DNA from: Parafilimonas sp.
Lineage (GTDB): Bacteria; Bacteroidota; Bacteroidia; Chitinophagales; Chitinophagaceae
Assembly (NCBI GenBank): GCA_025927795.1
Contig: JAICKT010000203.1
Coordinates: 1 to 7,806 of the forward strand
DNA length: 7,806 nucleotides
Direction: 5' to 3'
Shown here: positions 1 to 5,765 of the stretch, one piece after another
How positions within the stretch are numbered: the first letter of the stretch is position 1
Layout: every line of letters starts with the position of its first letter
Translations under genes and position numbers: made by a program
The notes under the pieces: generated by a model
The model's database searches: none
The model's input: only the letters and a program-made list of their open reading frames with translations
What the model was told of the DNA's origin: nothing

Positions 1-16
1 AAACGGGCACTTGAAG

Positions 17-46
17 TTTGAAAAATATTTATAACAAATATTTTTT
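17..46 (+). promoter_or_regulatory. weak Bacteroidota-type promoter candidate
   Basis: TTTG at 17-20 and TATTTTTT at 39-46 are 18 bases apart, close to the Bacteroidota vegetative promoter pattern (TTTG, about 19 bases, TAnnTTTG). The last base of the -7 box is wrong and the tract is nearly all A/T, so a chance match is likely. If real, it would drive the stub at 197, the gene at 292 and the methyltransferase at 558 as one transcript. Confidence 0.15.
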
Positions 47-196
47 AATTAAAGTTGAAATATTTTTTTTATGCTTAGTAATTATTTAATGTGGGGCATA
101 TTCTTTTCCGCGACCTGCGCCGATTATTCTGGAAAGCGGAATCTGATGGTTGTAAATTGCTTTGCACACAATTATGATTGTTATAATTTTATCTTC

Positions 197-283
197 ATGA
201 ACCATCTCTATTTCGGCGATTGTTTGGATGTGCTAAAACAACTGAAAGACGAAAACCCGCAACCGTTTATTGACCTGATTTAA
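197..283 (+). pseudogene. 5' stub of a DNA methyltransferase gene
   Basis: From ATG 197 the stub encodes MNHLYFGDCLDVLKQL and onward to IDLI, then stops at TAA 281-283. Its codons 200-280 match codons 585-665 of the intact methyltransferase at 558-2213 (residues 10-36), with five base differences, all third-position and synonymous (gtg/gta, gac/gat, ccg/cct, ttt/ttc, ctg/cta). The stub ends just before the catalytic DPPF motif, where the intact gene has TAC. The next bases, AAACGCAA, also occur in the intact gene at 690-697, so a 22-base deletion (equivalent to 668-689) could explain the junction, though the match is short. The start differs from that of the intact gene. The frame is also open upstream to ATG 71, but that part resembles nothing recognised. 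The stop lies 8 bases before the ATG at 292, so the stub could act as a short translated leader. It is too short to have methyltransferase activity. Confidence 0.8.
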
Positions 284-291
284 AACGCAAG

Positions 292-561
292 ATGAAATTT
301 AGTAAAAGCGATTATAAAATTTATGATGTATCGAAATACAAATTAAGAGAGGTTGACAGAAAAACTGCATTGGCTCTTTCGCTTGATTATGCAATTTTCT
401 TTACTATTAAACAAGATAATTATTACAGAATTTATACATGGCTTAGTTTTAATGAAAGAGAAAAAATACACTTTCCGGATTTTGAAGGTATTGACAAATT
501 TTTTGTTGACGCCAATTATGTAACTGATAAAATAATAAAAGAATATACAGTTAAATCATGA
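292..561 (+). CDS. unknown 89-residue protein coupled to the methyltransferase
   Basis: I do not recognise this family. The product is a small soluble protein with no signal peptide or membrane helix, rich in Lys, Tyr, Phe and Asp, with an alternating hydrophobic pattern in the middle (LDYAIFFTIK, then YYRIYTWLSF) that suggests beta strands. It begins 8 bases after the stop of the methyltransferase stub. Its stop shares ATGA (558-561) with the start of the methyltransferase, so the two are very probably translated as a coupled pair. That position suggests a role tied to the methyltransferase-nuclease, such as a partner or regulator, but nothing in the sequence shows which. It separates the broken and intact copies of the methyltransferase start and so may have arrived with the intact gene. 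Confidence 0.75.
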   Translation: MKFSKSDYKIYDVSKYKLREVDRKTALALSLDYAIFFTIKQDNYYRIYTWLSFNEREKIHFPDFEGIDKFFVDANYVTDKIIKEYTVKS

Positions 562-2213
562 GCACCACAGAATACCTGCAACAAAACCATCTCTATTTCG
601 GCGATTGTTTGGATGTACTAAAACAACTGAAAGATGAAAACCCGCAACCTTTCATTGACCTAATTTACATTGACCCGCCTTTTAACAGCAAACGCAATTA
701 CAATGTGCTTTTTGAAAGCATGGACATGAAAGATGCCACTGCACAAAAAGAAGCATTTGCAGATACATGGAGCAATTACAGCTACATGGAAACACTGCAT
801 GAAATTTCTTTGCTTCACCGTGAACTGTACATTGTTTTAAAAACCTTTCATGAATTAAAAAGCATTAGTGATAGTGCCGTTGCCTATTTAACCACAATGG
901 CAATACGCATTTGGTACATGCACAAACTTTTAAAAGATACCGGAAGTTTTTATTTGCATTGCGACCCAACCATGAGCCATTATTTAAAGCTGATGTGCGA
1001 TATGATTTTTGATGAAAGAAGTTTTAAGAATGAAATAATTTGGCAAAGAACTTCTACTCATAATGATGCAAAACAAGGAGCCAAACATTTTGGAAGAGTT
1101 TCAGATTCAATTTTATTTTATGCAAAAAATGTAAAACTTCAAAAATTTAATTCTGTTTATCGACCATATACGAATGATTACTTAGAATCAACTTACAACA
1201 AGATTGATTCAAGTGGGAGAAGATTTAAGGCATCAGATTTATCAGCAGCAAAACCTGGTGGAAATACAAGTTATGAATGGAAAGGAATTAAACCACCTTC
1301 AGGAAGATTTTGGGCTTATTCATTAGAAAACATGCAAGAGTTTGAAAAGCAAAATCGCATTTATTATTCAACAACAGGAAAGCCATATTTAAAACATTAC
1401 TTAGATGAAATGCCTGGTAATTCAGTTGATAATATTTGGACTGATATAGGTTTAGCCGAAAAAGATGAACGTCTCGGTTATCCCACACAAAAACCAGAAG
1501 CATTATTAGAACGCATTATAAAAGCCAGCAGCAATAAAGGTGATGTAGTTGCAGATTTCTTTTGCGGTTGCGGAACAACAATAGCAGTTGCACAAAAGCT
1601 AAACAGAAAATGGCTGGGTGCAGATATTAGTCATCTTGCCATTCGCTTAATTGTAAAGCGGCTTTCAGATACTTATGGGCAAGGCATTAAAGACAATATA
1701 AAATTGCATGGTTTGCCACGCGATATTGGCAGTGCAAAAGAGCTTGCAGAAAAAGTAGAGAAAGGAAGAATGAAATTTCAGGATTGGGTAATAGAAGTTA
1801 TGATGAACGGCGTAGTTAATGAAAGAAAAGTAGCAGACGGTGGCTTTGATGGTTACATTGTTTTTAATAGCAACGCAGGAAAACAGTTTGCTTTAATTGA
1901 AGTAAAGAGCGGCAATGTAAATGTAAAAAATATGAGAGAGTTTGTTGAAGTAGTAAAATCTCAAAACGCTGCTGTTGGCATTTTTGTTTGCTTTGAAGAA
2001 ACGGTAACTTCTGAAATGGTGAAGAAAGCAAAAGATGCAGGTCATATAAAAATTGGTGAAGTAGAATTTCCGCAGGATAAAATACAAATACTAACTATAG
2101 AAGATTTGTTTGATGACAAAAAACCACAACTGCCTTTCAGTTCAGACAATACTACATTTAAAAAAGCGCAGCGTAACGAAAGCAAAAGTGTAAGCAAGGG
2201 TTTGTTTGATTAA
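558..2213 (+). CDS. beta-class adenine DNA methyltransferase fused to a PD-(D/E)XK (Mrr-like) nuclease domain
   Basis: This is a 551-residue protein predicted to transfer a methyl group from S-adenosylmethionine to adenine N6 (or possibly cytosine N4) in DNA. Motif order is that of the beta class: catalytic motif IV DPPF at 39-42, a variable region that should hold target recognition (about 160-290), motif X YPTQKPEALLERI at 308-320, and the AdoMet-binding motif I DFFCGCGTT at 333-341. After a linker, residues 405-515 resemble an Mrr-type nuclease fold: GGFDGYI with Asp431, then an ExK pair in FALIEVKSG (Glu448, Lys450), then a strand-helix-strand tail. One polypeptide may therefore both methylate and cut, as in type IIG or modification-dependent enzymes; cleavage is inferred. 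No separate restriction subunit or helicase is nearby. The start at 558 overlaps the upstream gene by four bases. The C-terminus KKAQRNESKSVSKGLFD is the source of the repeated tails downstream. Methyltransferase identity is secure, the nuclease activity less so. Confidence 0.93.
   Translation: MSTTEYLQQNHLYFGDCLDVLKQLKDENPQPFIDLIYIDPPFNSKRNYNVLFESMDMKDATAQKEAFADTWSNYSYMETLHEISLLHRELYIVLKTFHELKSISDSAVAYLTTMAIRIWYMHKLLKDTGSFYLHCDPTMSHYLKLMCDMIFDERSFKNEIIWQRTSTHNDAKQGAKHFGRVSDSILFYAKNVKLQKFNSVYRPYTNDYLESTYNKIDSSGRRFKASDLSAAKPGGNTSYEWKGIKPPSGRFWAYSLENMQEFEKQNRIYYSTTGKPYLKHYLDEMPGNSVDNIWTDIGLAEKDERLGYPTQKPEALLERIIKASSNKGDVVADFFCGCGTTIAVAQKLNRKWLGADISHLAIRLIVKRLSDTYGQGIKDNIKLHGLPRDIGSAKELAEKVEKGRMKFQDWVIEVMMNGVVNERKVADGGFDGYIVFNSNAGKQFALIEVKSGNVNVKNMREFVEVVKSQNAAVGIFVCFEETVTSEMVKKAKDAGHIKIGEVEFPQDKIQILTIEDLFDDKKPQLPFSSDNTTFKKAQRNESKSVSKGLFD
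2109..2213 (+). repeat. tail repeat R1, genuine 3' end of the methyltransferase gene
   Basis: This is the reference copy of a tail sequence found five times in direct orientation. The best conserved core is 2182-2213, beginning GCAAAAGTGTAAGCAAGGG and ending GTTTGTTTGATTAA. Here it is in-frame coding sequence (residues 518-551 and the stop). Copies R2 to R5 end at 3607, 4212, 5720 and 6946. The repeat contains AAGCAA twice, 12 bases apart, but no convincing hairpin. Confidence 0.9.
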
Positions 2214-2215
2214 AA

Positions 2216-2611
2216 TACGCTGCAACTAAAAACCATAACTGCATTAATGAATTAGATCAAATCGAATCCGTAATCAAAGACTTTAAATTTTTTGTACAAC
2301 CAAAATATAAAATTGCATCTGATAGACCTGGTAGTGGGAATACAAAAAATATAGGTTCAATAAATAATCTTGAAAAACTTATTAATGGTGAAGGTGTGTT
2401 TGCTTCGCTTGGTGAAGATGTTTATGATGATTATTGGATGTACTACTTAACAACCGATATGGCAAAAGCACTGGAGATTCCAAGACCTTATACAAATTTA
2501 AAAACCTATTTAGACTATAAGCAGCGAGGTATTACTATCTTAAAAGAACATAGAGAAGAAATTGAAAAACTGAATGAAGAAGATGAAAACATTGAAAACG
2601 TTGAAGAATAA
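2216..2611 (+). pseudogene. gene fragment lacking its start, upstream of the D12 methylase
   Basis: The frame is open from the last bases of the methyltransferase (stop TGA at 2207-2209 in this frame) to TAA 2609-2611, about 130 codons, with no ATG. It reads like real protein: INELDQIESVIKDFKFFVQP, then GEDVYDDYWMYYLTTDMAKA, then an acidic C-terminus (EEIEKLNEEDENIENVEE). The only plausible start is GTG 2396, which would discard about 60 protein-like codons. The open sequence begins exactly where tail repeat R1 ends, so the true 5' end was probably lost at that junction. Its 3' end overlaps the D12 methylase start by 38 bases, indicating the two were an operon. A restriction enzyme partner of the methylase would fit the context, but I recognise no catalytic motif, so the function is unknown. 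A shorter expressed protein from GTG 2396 remains possible. Confidence 0.6.
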
Positions 2612-3587
2612 AAAAATAATAGTTCCACCAATAAAGAGCCAGGGAATTAAAACGAAGCTTGTTCCATGGATTCTGGACACTATTCCAGATGTAAGTGGCA
2701 AATGGATTGAACCATTTTTAGGAACAGGAGTTGTGGCTTTTAATGCACAATATTCAAAGGCACTTTTAAACGATGCAAATCCTCACATCATTAATTTTTA
2801 TAAGGGTGTACAAGATAAAAGTATTACTCCTTTATCAGTAAAAAAATATTTAGAAGAAGAAGGTAAACTGTTAAGCAAATCAGATGATAAAGGATATGAA
2901 CATTACAAGTTTGTACGCAGCAGATTTAATAAAGGGTTTTCTCCTTTAGATTTTTTGTTTCTTTCCCGTGCAGGTTTTAATGGCATGATGCGCTTTGGTA
3001 AAAAAGGAAATTGGAATATTCCTTTTTGTAAAAAACCAGACCGCTTTTCAAAGGCATATATAACTAAAATTGTAAATCAGGTTGAAAAAGTTTCAAAAGT
3101 TATTCAACCAAAACCTCAATGGAAATTTAATAATGCTTCGTTTGCCGATATTATTGTTTTAGCTGGAAAAGATGATTTGATTTATTGTGACCCTCCTTAT
3201 TTTGGTCGTTATGTGGATTACTATAATGGCTGGACAGAACAAGATGAGGAATTATTATTTACTATGCTTAAAGAAACAAAGGCAAAATTTATTCTTTCAA
3301 CATGGCATCATAACGATTACCGCAAAAATGAAATGATTGATAAGTATTGGAATAAGTTCAATGTAATAACAAAAGATCATTTTTATCATTCAGGAGGTAA
3401 AATCGAAAATCGCAGAACGATTGTAGAAGCATTGGTTTGCAATTTCAATATTAACCATATTCAACAACATAATCACGGATATAAAGAAAAATTCAAATCG
3501 GAGCAATTACAATTAATATTAAATGAGGATAAAACAATGTATAAGCGAAAATCAAAAAAGCACAACGCAACGAAGGCAAAAGTGTAA
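2574..3587 (+). CDS. D12-family (alpha class) DNA adenine methylase
   Basis: The 337-residue product should methylate adenine N6 in a short DNA site using S-adenosylmethionine. It has the MethyltransfD12 layout: an N-terminal segment PPIKSQGIKTKLVPWI (18-33), the AdoMet motif I EPFLGTG (46-52), the family motif around RAGFNGMMR with GNWNIPF (132-151), and catalytic motif IV DPPY (206-209). Relatives include Dam and DpnM, but the target site cannot be read from the sequence. Known D12 enzymes are usually about 270-300 residues. The last 40 or so residues are Lys/His/Asn-rich, and the final ones (KKHNATKAKV) are translated from tail repeat R2 in a frame that is not the methyltransferase frame, so this C-terminus is partly accidental. 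ATG 2574 or ATG 2583 could be the start; both lie inside the preceding truncated frame. The gene faces the response regulator tail to tail. Confidence 0.92.
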   Translation: MKKMKTLKTLKNKKIIVPPIKSQGIKTKLVPWILDTIPDVSGKWIEPFLGTGVVAFNAQYSKALLNDANPHIINFYKGVQDKSITPLSVKKYLEEEGKLLSKSDDKGYEHYKFVRSRFNKGFSPLDFLFLSRAGFNGMMRFGKKGNWNIPFCKKPDRFSKAYITKIVNQVEKVSKVIQPKPQWKFNNASFADIIVLAGKDDLIYCDPPYFGRYVDYYNGWTEQDEELLFTMLKETKAKFILSTWHHNDYRKNEMIDKYWNKFNVITKDHFYHSGGKIENRRTIVEALVCNFNINHIQQHNHGYKEKFKSEQLQLILNEDKTMYKRKSKKHNATKAKV

Positions 3588-3607
3588 GCAAAGGTTTGTT
3601 TGATTAA
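3551..3607 (+). repeat. tail repeat R2, fossil of a methyltransferase 3' end
   Basis: R2 aligns without gaps to 2157-2213 with 7 differences in 57 bases and only one in the 32-base core (3576-3607). Read in the methyltransferase frame it gives KKAQRNEGKSVSKGLFD and a stop. Within that peptide four of the five base changes are synonymous and one is Ser to Gly, so it descends from a functional methyltransferase allele. It now overlaps the end of the D12 methylase, which uses another frame, and its final TTAA supplies the stop codon of the response regulator on the minus strand. Confidence 0.88.
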
Positions 3608-4035
3608 TACCTGTCATGTATAAGTGGAATTTCGCTCTTGCTCCAATAAGCAATTATATCTTTAATTAAATCTTTTAACTCATTAAAACCCGGAGGCTTT
3701 ATAAAAAAACCATGAGAAGACAAATCATATGCTTTTGTTATTTGGCTTTCACCTGCAGAGCCTGACCAAAAAATAAAAGGAACGCTCTTAAATTTTGAAG
3801 AATCGTTTTCAAGAATTTGTTTCCTTAACTCAAACCCATCCATAAGCGTAAGGTGTATGTCACAGATTATAAGAAAAGGTGTTTCTTCATCAGACTGTAA
3901 ATAATCAAGCAACTCTGCACCATTATTAAACGAAATAAGAGGATAGGATGGTTTTAATTCTTCCCAAATGTCTGTCATTAACTCGTGTTCGTCAGGATCA
4001 TCATCTACAATAATAACAGGTGCAGGCTTCATCAT
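3604..4035 (-). CDS. single-domain response regulator (CheY-like receiver)
   Basis: The product is 143 residues and consists of one receiver domain with no output domain. It would take a phosphoryl group from a histidine kinase and pass a signal by protein contact or phosphorelay in the cytoplasm. Visible hallmarks are the acidic metal pocket DDD (11-13), the phosphorylation site Asp59 in LIICDIHLTLMDG, the switch Ser91 in FWSGSAG, and Lys113 in FIKPPG. Stand-alone receivers of this type are common in Bacteroidota. No kinase is in the window, so its partner is elsewhere. The start is ATG 4035 or the adjacent ATG 4032. The stop (TTA at 3604-3606 on the plus strand) lies in the last bases of tail repeat R2, facing the D12 methylase 16 bases away. 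This suggests its 3' end was set at the block boundary, though the domain itself is complete. Confidence 0.93.
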   Translation of the reverse strand: MMKPAPVIIVDDDPDEHELMTDIWEELKPSYPLISFNNGAELLDYLQSDEETPFLIICDIHLTLMDGFELRKQILENDSSKFKSVPFIFWSGSAGESQITKAYDLSSHGFFIKPPGFNELKDLIKDIIAYWSKSEIPLIHDRY

Positions 4036-4057
4036 AACTTTTAAATTTTTTATGGGT

Positions 4058-4147
4058 TTACTTGTACTCTCTGCGTTCTTTTAAAAACGGTGAAAGCGTG
4101 ATAATAACATTCGCCGTAATATCTGCAACAAATACTGACCCAATAAA
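4058..4147 (-). pseudogene. possible 3' remnant of an unidentified gene
   Basis: Reading right to left, about 29 codons look protein-like (FIGSVFVADITANVIITL, then SPFLKERREYK) and end at a stop at 4058-4060. The frame is closed by stops at 4148-4150 and beyond, near tail repeat R3, and there is no start codon. It may be the end of a gene cut off at the block boundary upstream of the response regulator. The length allows chance, so this is weakly supported. Confidence 0.22.
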
Positions 4148-4173
4148 TTATTGTTATTAACTAATGAAGTTAA

Positions 4174-4212
4174 AATGAAAGCAAAAGTGTAAGCAAGGGT
4201 TTGGTTAACTAA
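4174..4212 (+). repeat. tail repeat R3, fossil of a methyltransferase 3' end
   Basis: In the methyltransferase frame this reads NESKSVSKGLVN and stop, against NESKSVSKGLFD in the gene. The core 4181-4212 has three differences from R1, all in the last ten bases. Upstream of 4174 the match fades and the frame meets a stop. Here the repeat is non-coding and lies between a minus-strand gene and a plus-strand gene. Confidence 0.83.
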
Positions 4213-4288
4213 TTTTTTTGTAATAATGTGTTCAAGACTTTTTATTTCTTGCATCATTTTTGAAAAATTTTTCTACTCATATATTATG

Positions 4289-4561
4289 ATGGATAAGCGT
4301 ATTGAATTAGATTTTATTTTTAAAAAGAAACCTTACGTAGCAAACGTATTGATAAGAAACAATGCAGAGGGTTATACTTACATAATTAATTTGTTTGATA
4401 AACAACTGAATGAAGATTACCCTTTCAGTTATACATTAACTGCTAAAGACAATAAATTCTTTTTAGAAAAACCAATGAGTGGAGGCCAGTTAGAATTAGT
4501 AAATGCTATAAAGGATGCTTTGAGAAAACACCCTGATAATACTTATAATTTTGTTGATTAG
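4289..4561 (+). CDS. unknown 90-residue protein
   Basis: I do not recognise this family. The frame is open from 4226, but the first 20 residues from there (Cys/Phe-rich) look unlike the rest, so ATG 4289 or the adjacent ATG 4286 is the better start. The protein begins MDKRIELDFIFKKKPYVAN and seems to alternate strands and turns (VLIRNNAEGYTYIINLF, then YTLTAKDNKFFLEKP), followed by a C-terminal helix (LVNAIKDALRKH). It is predicted soluble and cytoplasmic, with no signal peptide. It is the first gene after tail repeat R3, and its stop TAG overlaps the stop of the convergent gene at 4558-4797. Confidence 0.7.
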   Translation: MDKRIELDFIFKKKPYVANVLIRNNAEGYTYIINLFDKQLNEDYPFSYTLTAKDNKFFLEKPMSGGQLELVNAIKDALRKHPDNTYNFVD

Positions 4562-4797
4562 TTATTTGTTTTAATAAGGTTGCTTGTTTTAAACCGTAAT
4601 TTATCAACGCTGCTTAGTTTTAGATGCAACTTTTCAAGCTCTTGTTTTATTTCTTTAAGCCGTAGAAATATTTGCTTGGTTTCGCTAAACTGCAAATCAT
4701 TTTCAACAGCTCTGTCATATGCTTTTTTAAGCAATGCTATTTCCTCTTCCAATTTTTGAATGCCCAGTTGTGTATAATAGTAATTGTTTGAACTCAT
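4558..4797 (-). CDS. unknown 79-residue coiled-coil protein
   Basis: This is a small, charged, mostly helical protein. After a Tyr-rich start (MSSNNYYYTQLG), residues 10-65 form one long amphipathic stretch with heptad-like spacing of Leu and Ile (IQKLEEEIALLKKAYD, then FLRLKEIKQELEKLHLKLSS), typical of a coiled coil that dimerises or binds a partner. The first part (LGIQKLEEEIALLKK) recalls the N-terminal hairpin of GreA-type factors, but no GreA C-terminal domain follows, so I do not assign it. Start ATG 4797 is the only good one. It converges on 4289-4561 with overlapping stop codons. Confidence 0.68.
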   Translation of the reverse strand: MSSNNYYYTQLGIQKLEEEIALLKKAYDRAVENDLQFSETKQIFLRLKEIKQELEKLHLKLSSVDKLRFKTSNLIKTNN

Positions 4798-4956
4798 GTC
4801 ACAAATTTTAAATGTAATGCCTGTGCGGCGCGTATGTGAATGAGTAGCAGTGATACTTTTAAGATAGTTCTTTTAGTGCGGCTTATTCAGATAAACGTAA
4901 TCGAAGACATGTAAGATAAGAATATTTTTTGAAAACGAATGTTTAGTTTTTGCACA

Positions 4957-5109
4957 TTAAAAGGCTGCGTTTTGTTCTGCCTTATAAATGGCTAAAACTG
5001 CTTGCATTTCTTTTATTGAGCCATTTAAATTATAGCGCAGACGCCAAATCTCCGCCTGCCGTTGGGCAGGAAGTTGGCATGATGAATAGTTGCGATTATT
5101 CTTTGTTTT
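4957..5109 (-). pseudogene. coding-like remnant downstream of the 5110-5436 gene
   Basis: In the same frame as the gene at 5110-5436, just past its stop, about 50 more codons are open and end at a stop at 4957-4959. They read QAEIWRLRYNLNGSIKEMQA and VLAIYKAEQNAAF, which looks like protein with a plausible helix. The stretch could be a C-terminal extension cut off by a nonsense change, an unrelated gene end, or chance. Part of it overlaps the stem-loop at 5043-5078. The remaining gap, 4798-4956, holds nothing I can identify. Confidence 0.25.
5043..5078. repeat. imperfect stem-loop, REP-like
   Basis: An inner stem CCTGCC/GGCAGG (5055-5060 with 5065-5070, loop GTTG) and an outer stem GCCAA/TTGGC (5043-5047 with 5074-5078) are separated by an unequal internal loop. 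It is much more GC-rich than its surroundings and of a kind often dispersed in Bacteroidota genomes. It lies 32 bases beyond the stop of the minus-strand gene at 5110-5436, so it could protect or end that transcript, but no U-run follows. Only one copy is in this window. Confidence 0.5.
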
Positions 5110-5436
5110 TTAACAGTACATATTAAGCATAAATGCTGCTTCCTGCTGCATAGTTTGTTCAAGGCTTAAAGCCTTTTCATTGGAAGTTACACCTGTTGGG
5201 CAAACTAATCGCAGTTTTTTGCATACCTGCTTATACGTTTTGTCATCCATATAACGAGTAAGGATACGCGTCTTCCACTCACCATTTTTATAAGTTATAA
5301 AAATTTTTTTCCAGGTGTTTAGTTTATCAACATACATAACCATTAAGATTACATCTTTAATCTGTTTAAAGTCGTAAATCAGAAATATGTTATTGGGCAT
5401 GCCATTATAACGCGGCAATCTTAAAACTGCACTCAT
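5110..5436 (-). CDS. unknown 108-residue protein
   Basis: I do not recognise this family. ATG 5436 is chosen over GTG 5445 because the three extra residues (MCC) look accidental. The product begins MSAVLRLPRYNGMPNNIFLI and has a basic, strand-rich centre (YVDKLNTWKKIFITYKNGEW, then KTRILTRYMDD), a Lys/Cys segment (YKQVCKKLRLVCPTG) and a helical C-terminus with a final Cys. It has no clear membrane segment or catalytic motif. The start lies only 26 bases from the start of the divergent gene at 5463, leaving almost no room for two separate promoters. Confidence 0.6.
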   Translation of the reverse strand: MSAVLRLPRYNGMPNNIFLIYDFKQIKDVILMVMYVDKLNTWKKIFITYKNGEWKTRILTRYMDDKTYKQVCKKLRLVCPTGVTSNEKALSLEQTMQQEAAFMLNMYC

Positions 5437-5462
5437 ACAACACACATTTAGTAATTAAAAAA

Positions 5463-5699
5463 ATGAAATTGAAAGAAGAATGTAAATACGCCCAATTTGG
5501 GGTGAGATATGTAAAGATAACACTTGCCGTTATACTAACATTAAAGCTTGCAACTTTATTTTACATACCAGACACTTTTTTTAAACCTGCTCTTGTGTTA
5601 CTTTTTTTGGCATTTTTTGGTTTGATGATAAAACCGCAACTGCCTTTTTTTAGAAACACAACCTTTAAAAAGCATAAAGCAACAAAAACAAAATTGTAA
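5463..5699 (+). CDS. small two-helix membrane protein with a C-terminus derived from a tail repeat
   Basis: The 78-residue product has a charged start (MKLKEECKYAQFG), two probable membrane helices (about 17-35, VKITLAVILTLKLATLFYI, and 39-56, FFKPALVLLFLAFFGLMI) and a basic tail. From about residue 54 the codons come from tail repeat R4: KPQLPF followed by NTTFKK matches KPQLPF and NTTFKK of the methyltransferase C-terminus. The match is broken by small indels, so the remainder (HKATKTKL) is partly out of frame. The gene thus appears chimeric, a membrane segment joined to a fossil tail that supplies its stop. Function is unknown; two-helix proteins of this size can be toxins, holin-like proteins or subunits, and nothing here decides between these. 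Confidence 0.62.
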   Translation: MKLKEECKYAQFGVRYVKITLAVILTLKLATLFYIPDTFFKPALVLLFLAFFGLMIKPQLPFFRNTTFKKHKATKTKL

Positions 5700-5720
5700 G
5701 CAAAGGTTTGTTTTGATTAA
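5621..5720 (+). repeat. tail repeat R4, longest fossil of a methyltransferase 3' end
   Basis: Similarity to 2109-2213 runs the whole length, from TTTGATGA through CAACTGCCTTT, TTTAAAAA and the core (5688-5720). Indels (2 bases in an A-run, 4 bases near 5651, 1 base near 5668, an extra T near the end) break the methyltransferase frame, but VSKGLF is still readable. The core has three substitutions and one insertion relative to R1. Confidence 0.85.
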
Positions 5721-5765
5721 CGTAATAATTATCTATTACCGCATTTTTATAACTACCTTTATTAG

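Noticed and set aside
106..141. inverted repeat TTCCGC/GCGGAA upstream of the stub
   Set aside because: Six-base arms around a 24-base loop, with no other support, is within chance.
71..283. 70-residue protein from ATG 71
   Set aside because: Only the last 28 residues match anything (the methyltransferase start). The preceding part looks like untranslated sequence, and ATG 197 lies directly before the homologous codons.
1288..1503. minus-strand frame of 71 residues inside the methyltransferase
   Set aside because: It lies wholly within a well-supported gene on the other strand and has no recognisable protein features.
1893..2087. minus-strand frame of 64 residues inside the methyltransferase
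   Set aside because: It overlaps the nuclease domain, and its Phe/Tyr-rich composition is the antisense of Lys/Glu codons.
2182..2213. tail core as an intrinsic transcription terminator
   Set aside because: No stable stem with a following U-run can be drawn in any copy.
2214..2258. a further degenerate tail copy directly after R1
   Set aside because: CTGCAACTAAAAACCATAAC loosely resembles the repeat, but it lies in a protein-like frame and many positions differ.
4226..4288. N-terminal extension of the 4289-4561 gene
   Set aside because: The extra residues are Cys/Phe-rich and unlike the rest. The ATG ATG at 4286-4291 is a better start.
4840..4914. 24-codon frame beginning MSSSDTFKIVLL
   Set aside because: Too short, with no start context, homology or neighbour to support it.
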